Positions 15,720 to 29,262 of a stretch of 64,000 nt of DNA are shown here, in pieces. Below the pieces are notes generated by a model. It was not told the DNA's origin and made no database searches. It worked only from the letters and a program-made list of their open reading frames with translations. Made by a program: the position numbers and the translations under genes. The DNA lies in contig CM068368.1 of assembly GCA_034769895.1 (NCBI GenBank), positions 339,721,076-339,785,075 on the forward strand, read 5' to 3'. Numbering within the stretch: position 1 is the first letter of the stretch; every line of letters starts with the position of its first letter. Origin of the DNA: Magicicada septendecula (Eukaryota; Arthropoda; Insecta; Hemiptera; Cicadidae).

Positions 15720-16450
15720 GTTAAGGCCACTTCGGACTGCATTTCACATTTTGTTCTTTTTTCATTTTCCAGTAGGCTTTCATTCTTTCTCGTCTGATCT
15801 GTATCTTTTCTCCTGTGATTTTACCTCACCTTCCTTATCTGTTTATCTTTTCTTCTAGCTTGAATTATTCTACTAATTTTCTGTTCTTAATGTACTTTAT
15901 GTCCTTAATTGTTTCTTCGTCTGTATTTTGAATTTGTTTTACATCTTTCTGTTCTTCATTGTGCCATCCAAAATTAGTTTTAATTTTTCTTAGATATTCA
16001 GATATATATTTCGTTAATCTTTTATTATTCTTTTTTTTAATGGCTATAAAATCTTGATCTTCTCTTCCGTGGAAAGTTTGGAGAAATATTTGTATTCCTT
16101 ACTTTATCTTAATCTAAATTAAGAAACTTTCATTTGTTTTGGATCACAAATTTTTCTTAATATTCTTGTTTCTACTTTTAATATTTTTCTGTGGAAAAAA
16201 CTATAAAGCATTCACATGCCTATAAGGCTTCAGAACATATTACTATTTTGTTATGTATTAATTTTGCGTTTCTTCTTATGGATTTTTTGTTATAAACGTT
16301 TGCTGTTCGATGGCATGCGATTTCCATCTTTTGCATTCTTCTAATCTAACCTTATTTTCCATTGCTGTTAGTGTTATAAGTTACCCCTAGGTACTTAAAC
16401 TGTTGAACTTTCTTTATCCTACTATTTTCGAAATCAGTCTGCTGTTTGCA
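15720..16450 (-). pseudogene. decayed LINE ORF2 fragment (C-terminal part)
   Basis: Read on the minus strand with stops and shifts, the segment has the look of the region downstream of the RT domain in non-LTR retrotransposon ORF2. The clearest piece, at about 16366-16410, reads VQQFKYLGVTYNTNSNG, matching the FxYLGxxY motif after the RT palm. Downstream pieces resemble the K...I..N/R..I....KKR stretches of such proteins, but no frame stays open. It is an old fragment with no function. The clade cannot be assigned without a search. Confidence 0.5.
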
Positions 16451-18709
16451 GTTTTTAAAGTTAGAGTTATTTTTTTTTTTTTTGCAAAAGACGATTTAAG
16501 CACATTTTTCCATGAAAATATTTACTTATAGAAAAAGCACAATTTGGAAGAAGGCATTACTTTATATTAGTTATTTAATTATTACGGATAATTACGAAGC
16601 TTCTACTAGACATACAGCTCACTTGTTTACAACTACCTTCGAAAGATCATATAACGTAATAGTATTAAGCGACGTGGGTAACCAACTATACAATGACTTT
16701 TTCGGTAATATAATAATAAAAATATGTACCTACTGTAATAGACTATTTTTATTGAGAGGTAGTTAGGCTGCCGTCTGAACAGTTCTGCATACATATTTAG
16801 GTGCGATGGACCACAACCGTGCTTCACACCTAATGTTACGCCAGTTATCAAAGAGAATCGGCATCTCGCAAACCACTTTTATGATTCTTCCGGGGACTGA
16901 AAACGTAATCACTAGATTAGAAGGCAAGCGCCGTATGTTCTCGTACATTAAACCATTAGACTTCAGTATTTTTAAGACAAATCAATATATACGAAATCAA
17001 ATCACAAACTCCGAAACACCTTATTATTTATGTGTAAGTAAATTATCTTTTATCCGTCATACATAAAATATCAGTCGTGCTGATACATAAAATATTGAAG
17101 AAAAAAAACAAGAGCTGTTAAAATCCCTTATAAATTAAGGCCTAAATCTATTTTAATACACATTAATTGTAAGAAGTATGTGTATATGTGGGGGGGGGGA
17201 GGAATGATCTAAATGGAAAGGGGAGAGGAGACGCTGCAGTGCAAGGCGCCTCTTCGTCCCGTCCGGAGATGTCAGGCGTTCTGGCGCCTCGGAGTATTGA
17301 CTCAGTCCCACATAATCCCAGTGCTCGAGTTCATCATAATTAGGCCGATCTGTCTGCCCAGTCTACCTTTTCCTTCGTGTCTCTACTTCTCTCTTCTACC
17401 CCCTCACACTCACTCTCTCTCCCCTCCCTCATAATTATGTAACATATTTATATTAATATAATATATACATTAAAGTTGTCATCACTTATCATGTAATAAT
17501 TTCTGTTCTATAATTTATTACAATATACACCTTTTTTCGATGTTTTATATATTTTATAAATTTTCTCAATGATACAAAATAAATAAAATATACTTCAGAC
17601 GTTATTATTATTATTATTATTACGAGGATAAATGCTGGAACCCATTCTTAGAAACTTCCGTGAGCTATGTTGTCGCTTAGGTGATCATATTATCAGCCTT
17701 TTGTGCAGTTTTTATATCAGACTCGATAGTGAAACAAGCAGAAATCGACTGGTTAAAGTCGGGAGAGAATGATGGATGCTCGAGGCACGTTTGACCAGGA
17801 TAGTTCGAAGTGCTGGCACAATGTTTATGCTAAAGAAACCAACTTTTTGTGTTTTTTTTTTATTTCTCAGGACGTTCTTTTCTGAATGCATCCCATAGAC
17901 AACAAAGGATAGCAACGTACATTTTCTTGTTCACTGTTTGGTCTTACAAAATGAATTCATGGTGGCCAGTTGCCTGCCAATAAAATTCCAAAATACGGAT
18001 TCAGACATAGAACTGTACGCCTTGAAGCAAATGTCGGCACTTTAAAAATCTCATATACGGATGTACCCAAAAACGTGCTACAACAGATATTCGGCTTTGA
18101 AAGTCTTCGCACAAGCATGTGTGTTTCTGTGTGTAATATACAATATTTAATACATTATATTATAACAAGATATATTATATTGTGTGTAATTTACAACATA
18201 TAATACATTACCTATTACATATTGTATTACATTACAATATGTCAAAAGCATTATTTCAAATCATTCCTATAACTAGTCACTTTCTTATTATTGTAACTTG
18301 TTGGAACCAATGTAAATAAAAGAGTGACCATTTTCGGTGGGTCTGTGACGGGTGCACGCCTTTATTTTATTTACAGTTAAAAATCTCAAGAAAATTGTGG
18401 TGAATAGTTCCTCCAAGGTAAGGTTTAAATAAGTTCCTTTATTATTTTCAAAGTCTGACTTTTAAATTTTAGTAGCCAGAAAACTATTTTATCCAATGAG
18501 AATGTAGAGTTCACAGGAGGTGCTAGGTGCCTCCTTGAATCCGCCTATGAGTGACAGATGCAGTACCCTCTATTCACTCAATCTGTACATTTACGCTGTC
18601 GCTTAACTCCAAAATTCAAATTTAAATTTTTTAACAACGAGAGAGGAGTACATAACACGAAAAATAGAGGTACGTATATTAATTACTATATCAGATATTC
18701 TACGTTTTT
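16451..18709. other. non-coding stretch
   Basis: No supported gene. There is a G-run near 17191, a mildly GC-rich segment around 17215-17330, a TTA-repeat near 17605-17620, and strongly AT-rich self-complementary sequence around 18121-18240. The short frames do not resemble known proteins. Confidence 0.4.
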
Positions 18710-18825
18710 ACTTCCATGTTCCTTAAGGAAATGGAAGTATGGTGATGGCAAAAAAAATCGTGTTCGAGATTATTGCAGATTCTGATTGTACTACATTCAA
18801 ACATGAAAAAAAGTCATTTTTCGAA

Positions 18826-20310
<1,485 letters not shown>

Positions 20311-20617
20311 AGTAAAGTACTTAATTTTGATAAATAATGTATCCTAATAAGAAGCTCATAATAATCCACTGTAGAAACGTAGATGAAATATCTATTATTT
20401 ATATATTATATATATTTATTATATATATTATATATATTTATATTATTAGGTTAGGTGAACGGGGTGGGGGTAATTTTCTATTAATGAAAATTATAGTTGA
20501 TTGGGGAGGGGAGAATTTTGTATATGTGTACTACGTTATCGGCACCAAAGAAGTAGTTCTTTGTTAAAATTCCTTCCCGGGGGGTTTAGCCGTAGTCCAA
20601 TGTTTTCTGCAAAACCA

Positions 20618-20652
20618 GACTTTTCGGCAGTGCCATCGACTTCCATCATCCG
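20618..20652 (-). ncRNA. degenerate hammerhead-ribozyme-like motif, copy 1
   Basis: This is the homolog of the motif at 22129-22163. On the minus strand the core reads CGGATGA instead of CTGATGA, and GAAAAGTC instead of GAAACGTC. Stem II has one mismatch. The changed core bases are invariant in active hammerheads, so I expect this copy to be inactive. Confidence 0.5.
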
Positions 20653-20946
20653 TGAAAATCGATTGCGAAAACGTGAGGTGGTATACGTTAGTGACCGCAG
20701 TACCGTGGTTAAGGCTGAAGCAATAAGTAGAAAGAAGTAGTTTCTATGGAAATATTTCATTTCGAATATGATTTTAAATATAAATCTTAGAACATGGAAG
20801 TCCTGTATGGTTCTCCATACCGATATTTTACTTCCATGTTCCTTAAGGAAATGGAAGTATGGTGGTGGCAAAACAAATCGTGTTAGAGATTATTGCAGAT
20901 TCTGATTGTACTACACTCAAAACATGAAAAAAGTCATTTTTCGAAA

Positions 20947-21870
<924 letters not shown>

Positions 21871-22128
21871 AAAGTACTTAATTTTGATAAATAAAGTATC
21901 CTGATAAGAAGCTCATAATAATCCACTTGTAAAAACGTAGATGAAATATCTATAAATGAAGAAGTTAGGTGAACGGTGTGGGGGTAATTTTCTATTAATG
22001 AAAATTATATTTGAAGTGGGAGGGGTATTTTTTTATGTGTACTACGTTATCGGCAACAAAGAAGTAGTTTTTTGTTAAAATTCCTTCCCGTCCTGTTTGG
22101 CCGTAGTCCAATGTTTTCTGCAAAACCA

Positions 22129-22163
22129 GACGTTTCGGCAGTGCCATCGACTGCCATCATCAG
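22129..22163 (-). ncRNA. hammerhead-ribozyme-like motif, copy 2
   Basis: On the minus strand CTGATGA (22157-22163) is followed by T, then a perfect 6-bp stem (GGCAGT / ACTGCC) with a 7-base loop, then GAAACGTC (22129-22136). These are the conserved hammerhead core strings with a GUC cleavage triplet. Stem III is only the palindrome ACGT, so a single molecule could hardly form it, as reported for the minimal, dimer-type hammerheads of Penelope-like elements. One caution is the extra U between A9 and stem II relative to the canonical fold. Stem I starts with A-U, C-G and a U-G pair, then becomes irregular. Confidence 0.6.
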
Positions 22164-22341
22164 TGAAAATCGAGTGCGGAAACGTGAGGTGGTATACATT
22201 AGTGACCACAGTACTGTGGTTAAGACTGAAGCAATAAGTGGAAAAAAGTAGTTTCTATGGAATCATTTCATTTCGTAAATGATTTTAAATATAAATCTTA
22301 GAACATGGAAGTCATGTATGGTTCTCCATACCGATATTTTA

Positions 22342-25300
22342 GAATCGTTATAGTTCCTCTTCCGAATCACTTCAATCTGTTGGATGTTTTGGTTATAAGG
22401 TGTATATGTTACCCAAACCGTGTTATCAGCAGCGAGGAGAGGACTTGTTCTTCTCCCTACTCAATTTCATAAGCGTCAGTTAAATCCGATACGGTGTACC
22501 CATTTTACAATCTCCCGTATCGAACTAGATTCTTAAACCTAGATATTAAAAGATTCTTACAGTTAAAGTTAAGTTTCGTACTAAATTCCTATTTCCTATG
22601 ATTATAATAACGAAATATATATGTGACATTATCTAAACACATTAATCTAATTAAATCAGCACACTACGGTAAGCCTTGCGCAGTACTGACACGCTACAGC
22701 TCATATCTTTTCCCTTATCTACGTAAATTATGTTCTGGCAGTAATTAACTTGAACAACGCCTAACCTAAAATTCCCACTACAACGCAGCTGCTCCCAGAC
22801 AGTAGCTTTACTGTTGTAGGCCTATAATGTTCAGAAAGTAGTGAATCGGCATTTGTTCGAGGTTTGTGCACGCGTGTGTTGTTTCTGAACTTACCTAGGA
22901 CTTTTCACCATAGCCTCGTAACAGTTTTCTTGTCAACGGTTCGGATTAAGAGGCATTTTGAGAAAAAACATTACTTCCTGAATGAATTCATCTTTTAACA
23001 AGTGCTAGAAAACTTGTATTTCCTTCTACCATATCCTATATTTAGGGTTACTGTATATCTTCGATGCATCATCGAACATTTTCAAATTGTTTTTCCATGT
23101 ATATCTATAATCACGATAAAGGATACATCGAAATGTAGGTAACAGCAGGTTTGGAACTGAACTCCTCATTGATATAAGATGACCTTCTTTCCTCAATAGT
23201 TCCTGTTGTTCGTAAGAGCAAAGACACGTAAAACAATGAGAACAAAGAAAGAGCTAGTTCCGTTCATATTAAGTGCCTGATTACAAAAATGTTATTCTGT
23301 AAAAATTGTTTTTGCCTTAGTAGACCAGTGGGTATGGCATTTAGATATTAATTTACAAATCCTGGGTTCGATTTCCTCGAACATCGTAAAATCGATGTGC
23401 GTTTTCAGCCTTCAGGTCGACTCAAGCCTGTGGTAATAATGCTGCTGGTTTCACTACCTTCCTTGTGTGGCGAACGGCTTGCATGAGGCAATATACTTTG
23501 CCTACTCATAAAGTAGGCCTACTTCTCGATGCGTTAAAAAAAGAGCCATTTATCACCCTGTAAAAAGCTGTTTTTATGCCGTGAGTGATAGAGTAAAATG
23601 TTGTACACATTAGTCCTGCGGGATGCATTCGAACGAATGGCGGCGTCAGAATGAAATGCATATCCACAGTGCTCATTCTAAACGGGTATATGTACAGAAC
23701 GTACATAAAAATCAATAAATAAGAATATAAATATTTATTTTTAAATATATTAAATAGTCAAATTGAAACTACACATGTTGTTAATAACATAACAGCTGCT
23801 AAATACACTGATAAAACTTCAATTTAATGCTACCGTACACGTCACTTAGATTTCGACGTAGAATGATTAGATATGAGAGATTTTTATGCATACACAAAAT
23901 AATATAATTCATAGACGTACCTTTTACATTGTTCTATAAACATTACTTACATCTAATCGTGGAGAAGAAGGGAAAACAACTGCGTTTCACCCTTCTTACT
24001 TTTCATGGGTTAAATCCACGAGACTTTGTTATAGTTGTCAGTCACTTCTTCGTCAGGCATATGTCTACACATGGTGTTGTTCATCAGCCTTCCCTATGTT
24101 ACGTTATATAAGAAAATAGCAACTTTTCAAACAACTACTGTGATAGCATTCCAGTGGAGCACACGAAATGTTATATAGACAACATTCACAGCAATTATTA
24201 TTGTTGTTGTTGTTGTTGTTGTTAATATTAACTACTATTACTCATATCCGTTAGCTGGTGTCTTAATTAATTTTTACAGGCCTGTATATTTATTTTGTTC
24301 CGAGGTTGTTGAAAGAATGTAGTACACATCAGTGACATCATGCTGACTTTTCTTAATGTTATTTGTAAGAAAACTACGTTGAAAAAAAAGCCATTCCTCA
24401 CTCTACACCCTAATATTACAATTCACAGCAAACACAGTCTTACAAACATTAAACAAATTCAACTTAGTCCCTCAGCCATATCTTTGTGTTCCTGACAAGA
24501 CATTTCTGAGTGTTTATTGTGTGTAGTGTTAAACACCACAATGCATTATGTGATATCCCTTTAGGCCTACATATTACAACGTTACAACTGAAAAACATCG
24601 TAGTGGGAATCCAGTTGCAAAGTGTTTAATTCTATAATGTTTGTAAAATCCGGTTTGATCTCTTAATTCCTTTAATCATTTCACAACACTGTGAGCATTC
24701 CCAATGTTTATCACGGATACGTAAAACATCACCAATGCTGGAAGAGCAAGTCCTGTCAACATTGGATAACAATAAACAATATTTCAACATACCGATGGCT
24801 ATCTTTGTAACGCTACACGCGAAAATATAGTTTATACACAATTTACAAGATACGAAACAATAAAATGAAACAGTTTCCAGCAAGGAAGAAAACAAATGAA
24901 TTCATCAAAGTATTTTTTTTAAATGGCTGTTACTGGTCAGTAATAAAATTTTAAATTATCCACTAATAATTAACTCTAATTAATCAAAGAAACTGTGAAT
25001 ACGATCCTTCCTTTCCTTTTTCTGGCGTTACAACCCAGCGTGGGTTTTAGCCTACTCAATGACTTTCTTCCATTCCGCCCTTTCAATACACATCCGTTTC
25101 CATCCCCTCACGTTCATATATCTCAAATTATCCTCCACGTCATCCAACCATCTAACTGTGAACACAATAACATCATTTATATTTAACTTCACTGCAGATC
25201 CTATGTTCTTATTTCTTCATCCTCAATCGGAAGATTAGTGGGTTGGCCACATTCTCTAGTTATCCAATTTCCGAGTTTATTGACTCCTTCTTGAGACACG

Positions 25301-26484
25301 TGATCCTCTGATACCTACTTCTTTAGCCATTTCATCGTTATTTTAAGCGAACAATGACTATCCAGTTTTCCACTATCGTCTACATAGAGCAATAAGTCGT
25401 TCATGTCACACGGTATTTTTTGACGTGCAAAATATTTTGGAGTTCTCATGATGCTAAGAAAATTACCAAATTTGATAATCTAAATTAAACGAATTTTCGA
25501 CCAAAGTAAATACGTTTCAGTAAATAAATTTTTGAATAGTTTTATAAGTAATGTTAATATCTTGGAATTGTCTTATTTGCTTGACTTCACATTTCTTATC
25601 TTAAGAATAGGGCTCAACACCGTATCTTTAAAAACGCATAATATTTTACCAGATGTTTACCGATATTTTTCCTAAATAGATGTAAAAGTTAGACACTGAC
25701 TATCAAGCATGAAAGAAAGTTATTTATGTCCGAAATAACATTGTTGAGGAAGGTTGTAAATTGCATTAGATGGATGAGGAAATAAACGGAAGAAAACAGA
25801 CGTCTCAGAGATACGATATTTTGAATGACACTGCACATTAAAGAGTAAAAAAGGACCGTGAGGGATAAATACCAATAGGTCTAGTTCTTCAAGAAGCACT
25901 GGAAAGCGAACCTTCACAGCGAATAAGTGAAGAAAGGAATGAAGGGAAAAGAATACGAAAAAACGTTATATTTAAATGTATTAGTGTACTGTAATTGGTG
26001 AAACAGAATTAGCGGCGTAAAAGTAATATTCTTAAAAAATAATGGATGTCATTAGTTGGATATTTCCAATATCTTACGATGATATTGGAAACGTTATGTT
26101 CTATGAAGGGGCCAATTTGGGGAGGGTAGCTGGGGCCTTATGTCCGGTTGAACGCTGTTGCAATCAAGGAAACGCGGAGGAATTTAGCCGAAAACACAAT
26201 AATAATTTAGCCGAGTCAAATGTGAATTACGTATCTTTAAGCACCAATACGATAGATGGAGAGCCACAACTGTCATCAAACACATGGATGTTACACAACG
26301 ATTACAGTTTTATAGGTTTTTGCGAAGTCCTCAGACCAGAAGATGATGTCATTTAAACGGTTTCTCCTTCAAAACGATTACAATATAAAAGGGACAAAAG
26401 CTAATATATTAAGATTTAAATAATCAGTTCATAATTTTATAGGAATAAAACTCATGGGATAAATTTTATAGGAATGTGAACAAT
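22342..26484. other. non-coding stretch
   Basis: No supported gene. It holds a SINE-like head near 23316 (listed separately) and a short (TTG)n run at about 24200-24226. At 24995-25186 there is a C/T-rich segment that resembles 3' ends of common insect retroposons, without a firm assignment. The 104-codon plus frame at 26042-26356 has an ordinary amino-acid mix but no domain I recognise and no flanking signals. Confidence 0.4.
23316..23388 (+). repeat. tRNA-like SINE head
   Basis: A box-B-like string ggttcgatttcc lies at 23365-23376, and about 35 bases upstream is gaccagtgggtatggcattt, which resembles a box A region of tRNA-derived SINEs. The body does not fold as a clean tRNA, so it is read as a retroposed, decayed copy. 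Confidence 0.45.
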
Positions 26485-26660
26485 ATAGTACCATTACCAC
26501 GGTACTGTGGTCACTAACGTGTGTCGCCTTACGTTAGCGCAAGCTCATAATTTGCACTGATGATGGCCGTCAATGGTGCTAGAGATTTTAGCACTGGACC
26601 ACGGCCAAACAGCCCGGCATCACAATTTAACAACATTGACTCCGACCGTGAAACCCTTCG
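26485..26660 (+). mobile_element. diverged relative of the hammerhead-bearing block
   Basis: Read on the plus strand it matches the minus strand of about 22080-22220. The shared pieces are ccacggtactgtgg, actaacgt, CTGATGATGG at 26557-26566, and ggaccacggccaaacagc in the tail. The GAAACGTC half of the hammerhead core has been lost here. It is probably a Penelope-type terminal fragment, inferred from the motif order. Confidence 0.5.
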
Positions 26661-29194
26661 AAGTAATTTAATACAGTTTCATATTACTTTAGTCGTTCAC
26701 GTATGTCCGCCCGCAAGCACAGATTTAGCAAAACAAACAGAATTAAGTAAGTAGCGAGTAGAAAATTTGGCAGGTTTAGCAAGTAACGACACTAGACTTG
26801 TTGACATGAACAGGTAAACAGATTAAATATCAAACCGATTTTTTTCTAAATTAACGTTTTCTTGAAAACGGACAATTGCCAACTCTTTTGCACTGTTACT
26901 ATAAAATCGATGTTTCCTCTGCAAATATATCTGTAGCCGCATCTGGATGAATATAACTTGTAATATGCACTTAAATTGTATAATCCGAGCATCGACTCTA
27001 TAATCACCTAAACGCCTCAGACAACACTCATATCATCCGGGCCTCACATTCTATATCATCCTTTTAAAATTCGAAAAGAGTTATCCCTATCAATCTAGAC
27101 GCGAAAACCATAAGCATAAGCTACACCCCGAAGGAATGAGCAACCTGTAATTCTTGAAATTGCTTCAGTATTGTCCTTGATACAGTGCCTTATAACCTAT
27201 ATTAGAAAAATAATATTGAAATAAAATCCCCCCCTGTTGACAACAAACTGTTACATCTATCCAATTTGCAGGCCGTAACATTATGCTTACGTTATTATCT
27301 TACTGTAGCCTGAATGTTGTACTTATTTGCAAAGGTGTCTATAATAAAACAACAGATCACTGATGTTCTTGGCACACACAATGATTCCCCATTTTAGTTA
27401 GGCCTACTATAATTACAGACGCAGTGCCGGCAGATTGCATACAGCTTGGTATCATATCTAATCCATTTTTGAAAACAATTCTATTGTACAAAGCTAATTA
27501 TTTTTAGTCACAAAGTGTTTTGACTGTAGTGATTATTTTTAATCTTCCTTCAAATTCAAACCACATAGATGTTTCTATAGTGACTATATAGTTTCTATAC
27601 TACTTTGTTTCTTTACATGTCTGTTTCCTATTCAGAATTCCAGTTGTCAATGTTAGTGGTGTTGATAATAACACAATGAGAGACGTAATCTGATCAAGTC
27701 TTAACAGTTTACCCAGTTCTGTCAGTACGTGTCGAACACAATAAAGTCACTTGCTTCACACCTTGGCACTGCCCCCTGAACTTATTTCATGAGTATCTAT
27801 TGTAATATTTAATGAGCCCACATTCATAACGCTGTATTTCTCTGCCGATATTTGAGTTAATATATAACTGATATTAAAAATAAATTAACCAGGAAGTAGT
27901 GTGGCAAACAAGATTAGATTAACTAAGAATAAGTAAACCGTTCCCTCGCTTCTGTCTCTCTCACTCCTATTCATTTTCTTTTATGTTCTTTATTCTTTAC
28001 TGAGTAAGCACGGGATCCTGTACAATTATATATGTCGCACACACCCAAGGGCGCTTCTGTCTACAATAACATTTTTACAAAAGCAAGAGTTATCACGAAT
28101 ATCAGATTCATTAATAGGATTAGAAAATTCTAATCTCTTCCATATTTCTCGTCGGATGTGAAATTTTTTGGTATAAAGACGATTCAACTTCTGTAACAAC
28201 AGTAAGTTCAATAAAGAATAACTGAAATACGCAGTTCAACGTATTTTTAAATTTCTTTTTATTTTATTATTTATCTAAAACATATCATCACACGAAAAAT
28301 AATGATGAATTCCAAACGAGAGCAGATTTAGACAATACGGAACAGCTGTTTGTTCACGCCAGCCAGCAGAATTCATCCACTTCAAGGGGGTTGGGCGTGG
28401 CCTAGTGTCTAAAAATAGCTTTCCCCGAGTACAAGGCTTTAGTTGAACTTGGTAGCGAAACAGATCTCCTAAAAACAGCGGAATCGTTTCACGTGTGTTC
28501 GAGAATCTGGCCAGCTACAGCTAAAACTGAAATACCTCACGTGAATCATTTGGTCAATTTCACAACTACAATTATAGTAACTTTTGGAATTGTATACTTA
28601 GATAAGATTTAAACAACTCCGGGAGTCCGCCGCTGGATCCTCAGAGGGTGGGGGGGGGACGTTGTGCGACAAGGTATAAACACACTTAATACAAATACTA
28701 CTGGCTTTGTACATTCCCATGTGTAGTAGTACATGGGCCCTAACAATTTAAATACAGCAAAAGATTTTTCGTATTATACACCGTATTGCATATTTCATAA
28801 AACTCTATATTCAGATTTCGTATTTAGGTTTATATTTCTAATTAAAACTTTAATTTATTAGTATTTACATTAAATTTATAATTATTTTACAATATTAGTA
28901 AAGTGGTGTTTCGGTGGGCCTAACATGTGGCATAGGGTAGTGCCGGATACGGCTCAAAATAGCAACCTTCCCTTCATCTTCTATATTACCTACCATACAC
29001 TATTTAATTTGTGAAATATATGTAATGGTAATAACGATAGCAGCAACAATTATTCCTATTACTGTAATTAGTAAAATCTGATTAAAAATGTCGTACACTG
29101 GTGAAGAGAGAATAGGTAAAGTAAACATCCTATCCAAAATCACTCGATTAAGAATTTGCCAATATGTAAATATTTTATCGGTTAATATAGTTAG
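26661..29194. other. non-coding stretch
   Basis: No supported gene or recognised repeat apart from short homopolymers (G-run near 28651). A short inverted repeat cccatgt / acatggg lies around 28717-28738. Confidence 0.4.
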
Positions 29195-29262
29195 AGAAGG
29201 GGTAGTGTAACGGTTACCGAATTCCCATTAAATATTGGGTATGCGGGCTTAGAATCCACCTG
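29195..29262 (+). repeat. tRNA-like SINE head
   Basis: tagtgtaacgg at 29203-29213 fits the box A consensus, and gggcttagaatcc at 29245-29257 is a degenerate box B with suitable spacing. Nothing else supports an intact tRNA gene. Confidence 0.45.

Noticed and set aside
23316..23388. Intact tRNA gene
   Set aside because: A box-B-like string is present but no complete cloverleaf or acceptor stem can be formed; a SINE head is more likely.
26042..26356. 104-codon plus-strand frame as a small gene
   Set aside because: Amino-acid mix is ordinary, but there is no recognised domain, signal, splice context or conservation evidence available.
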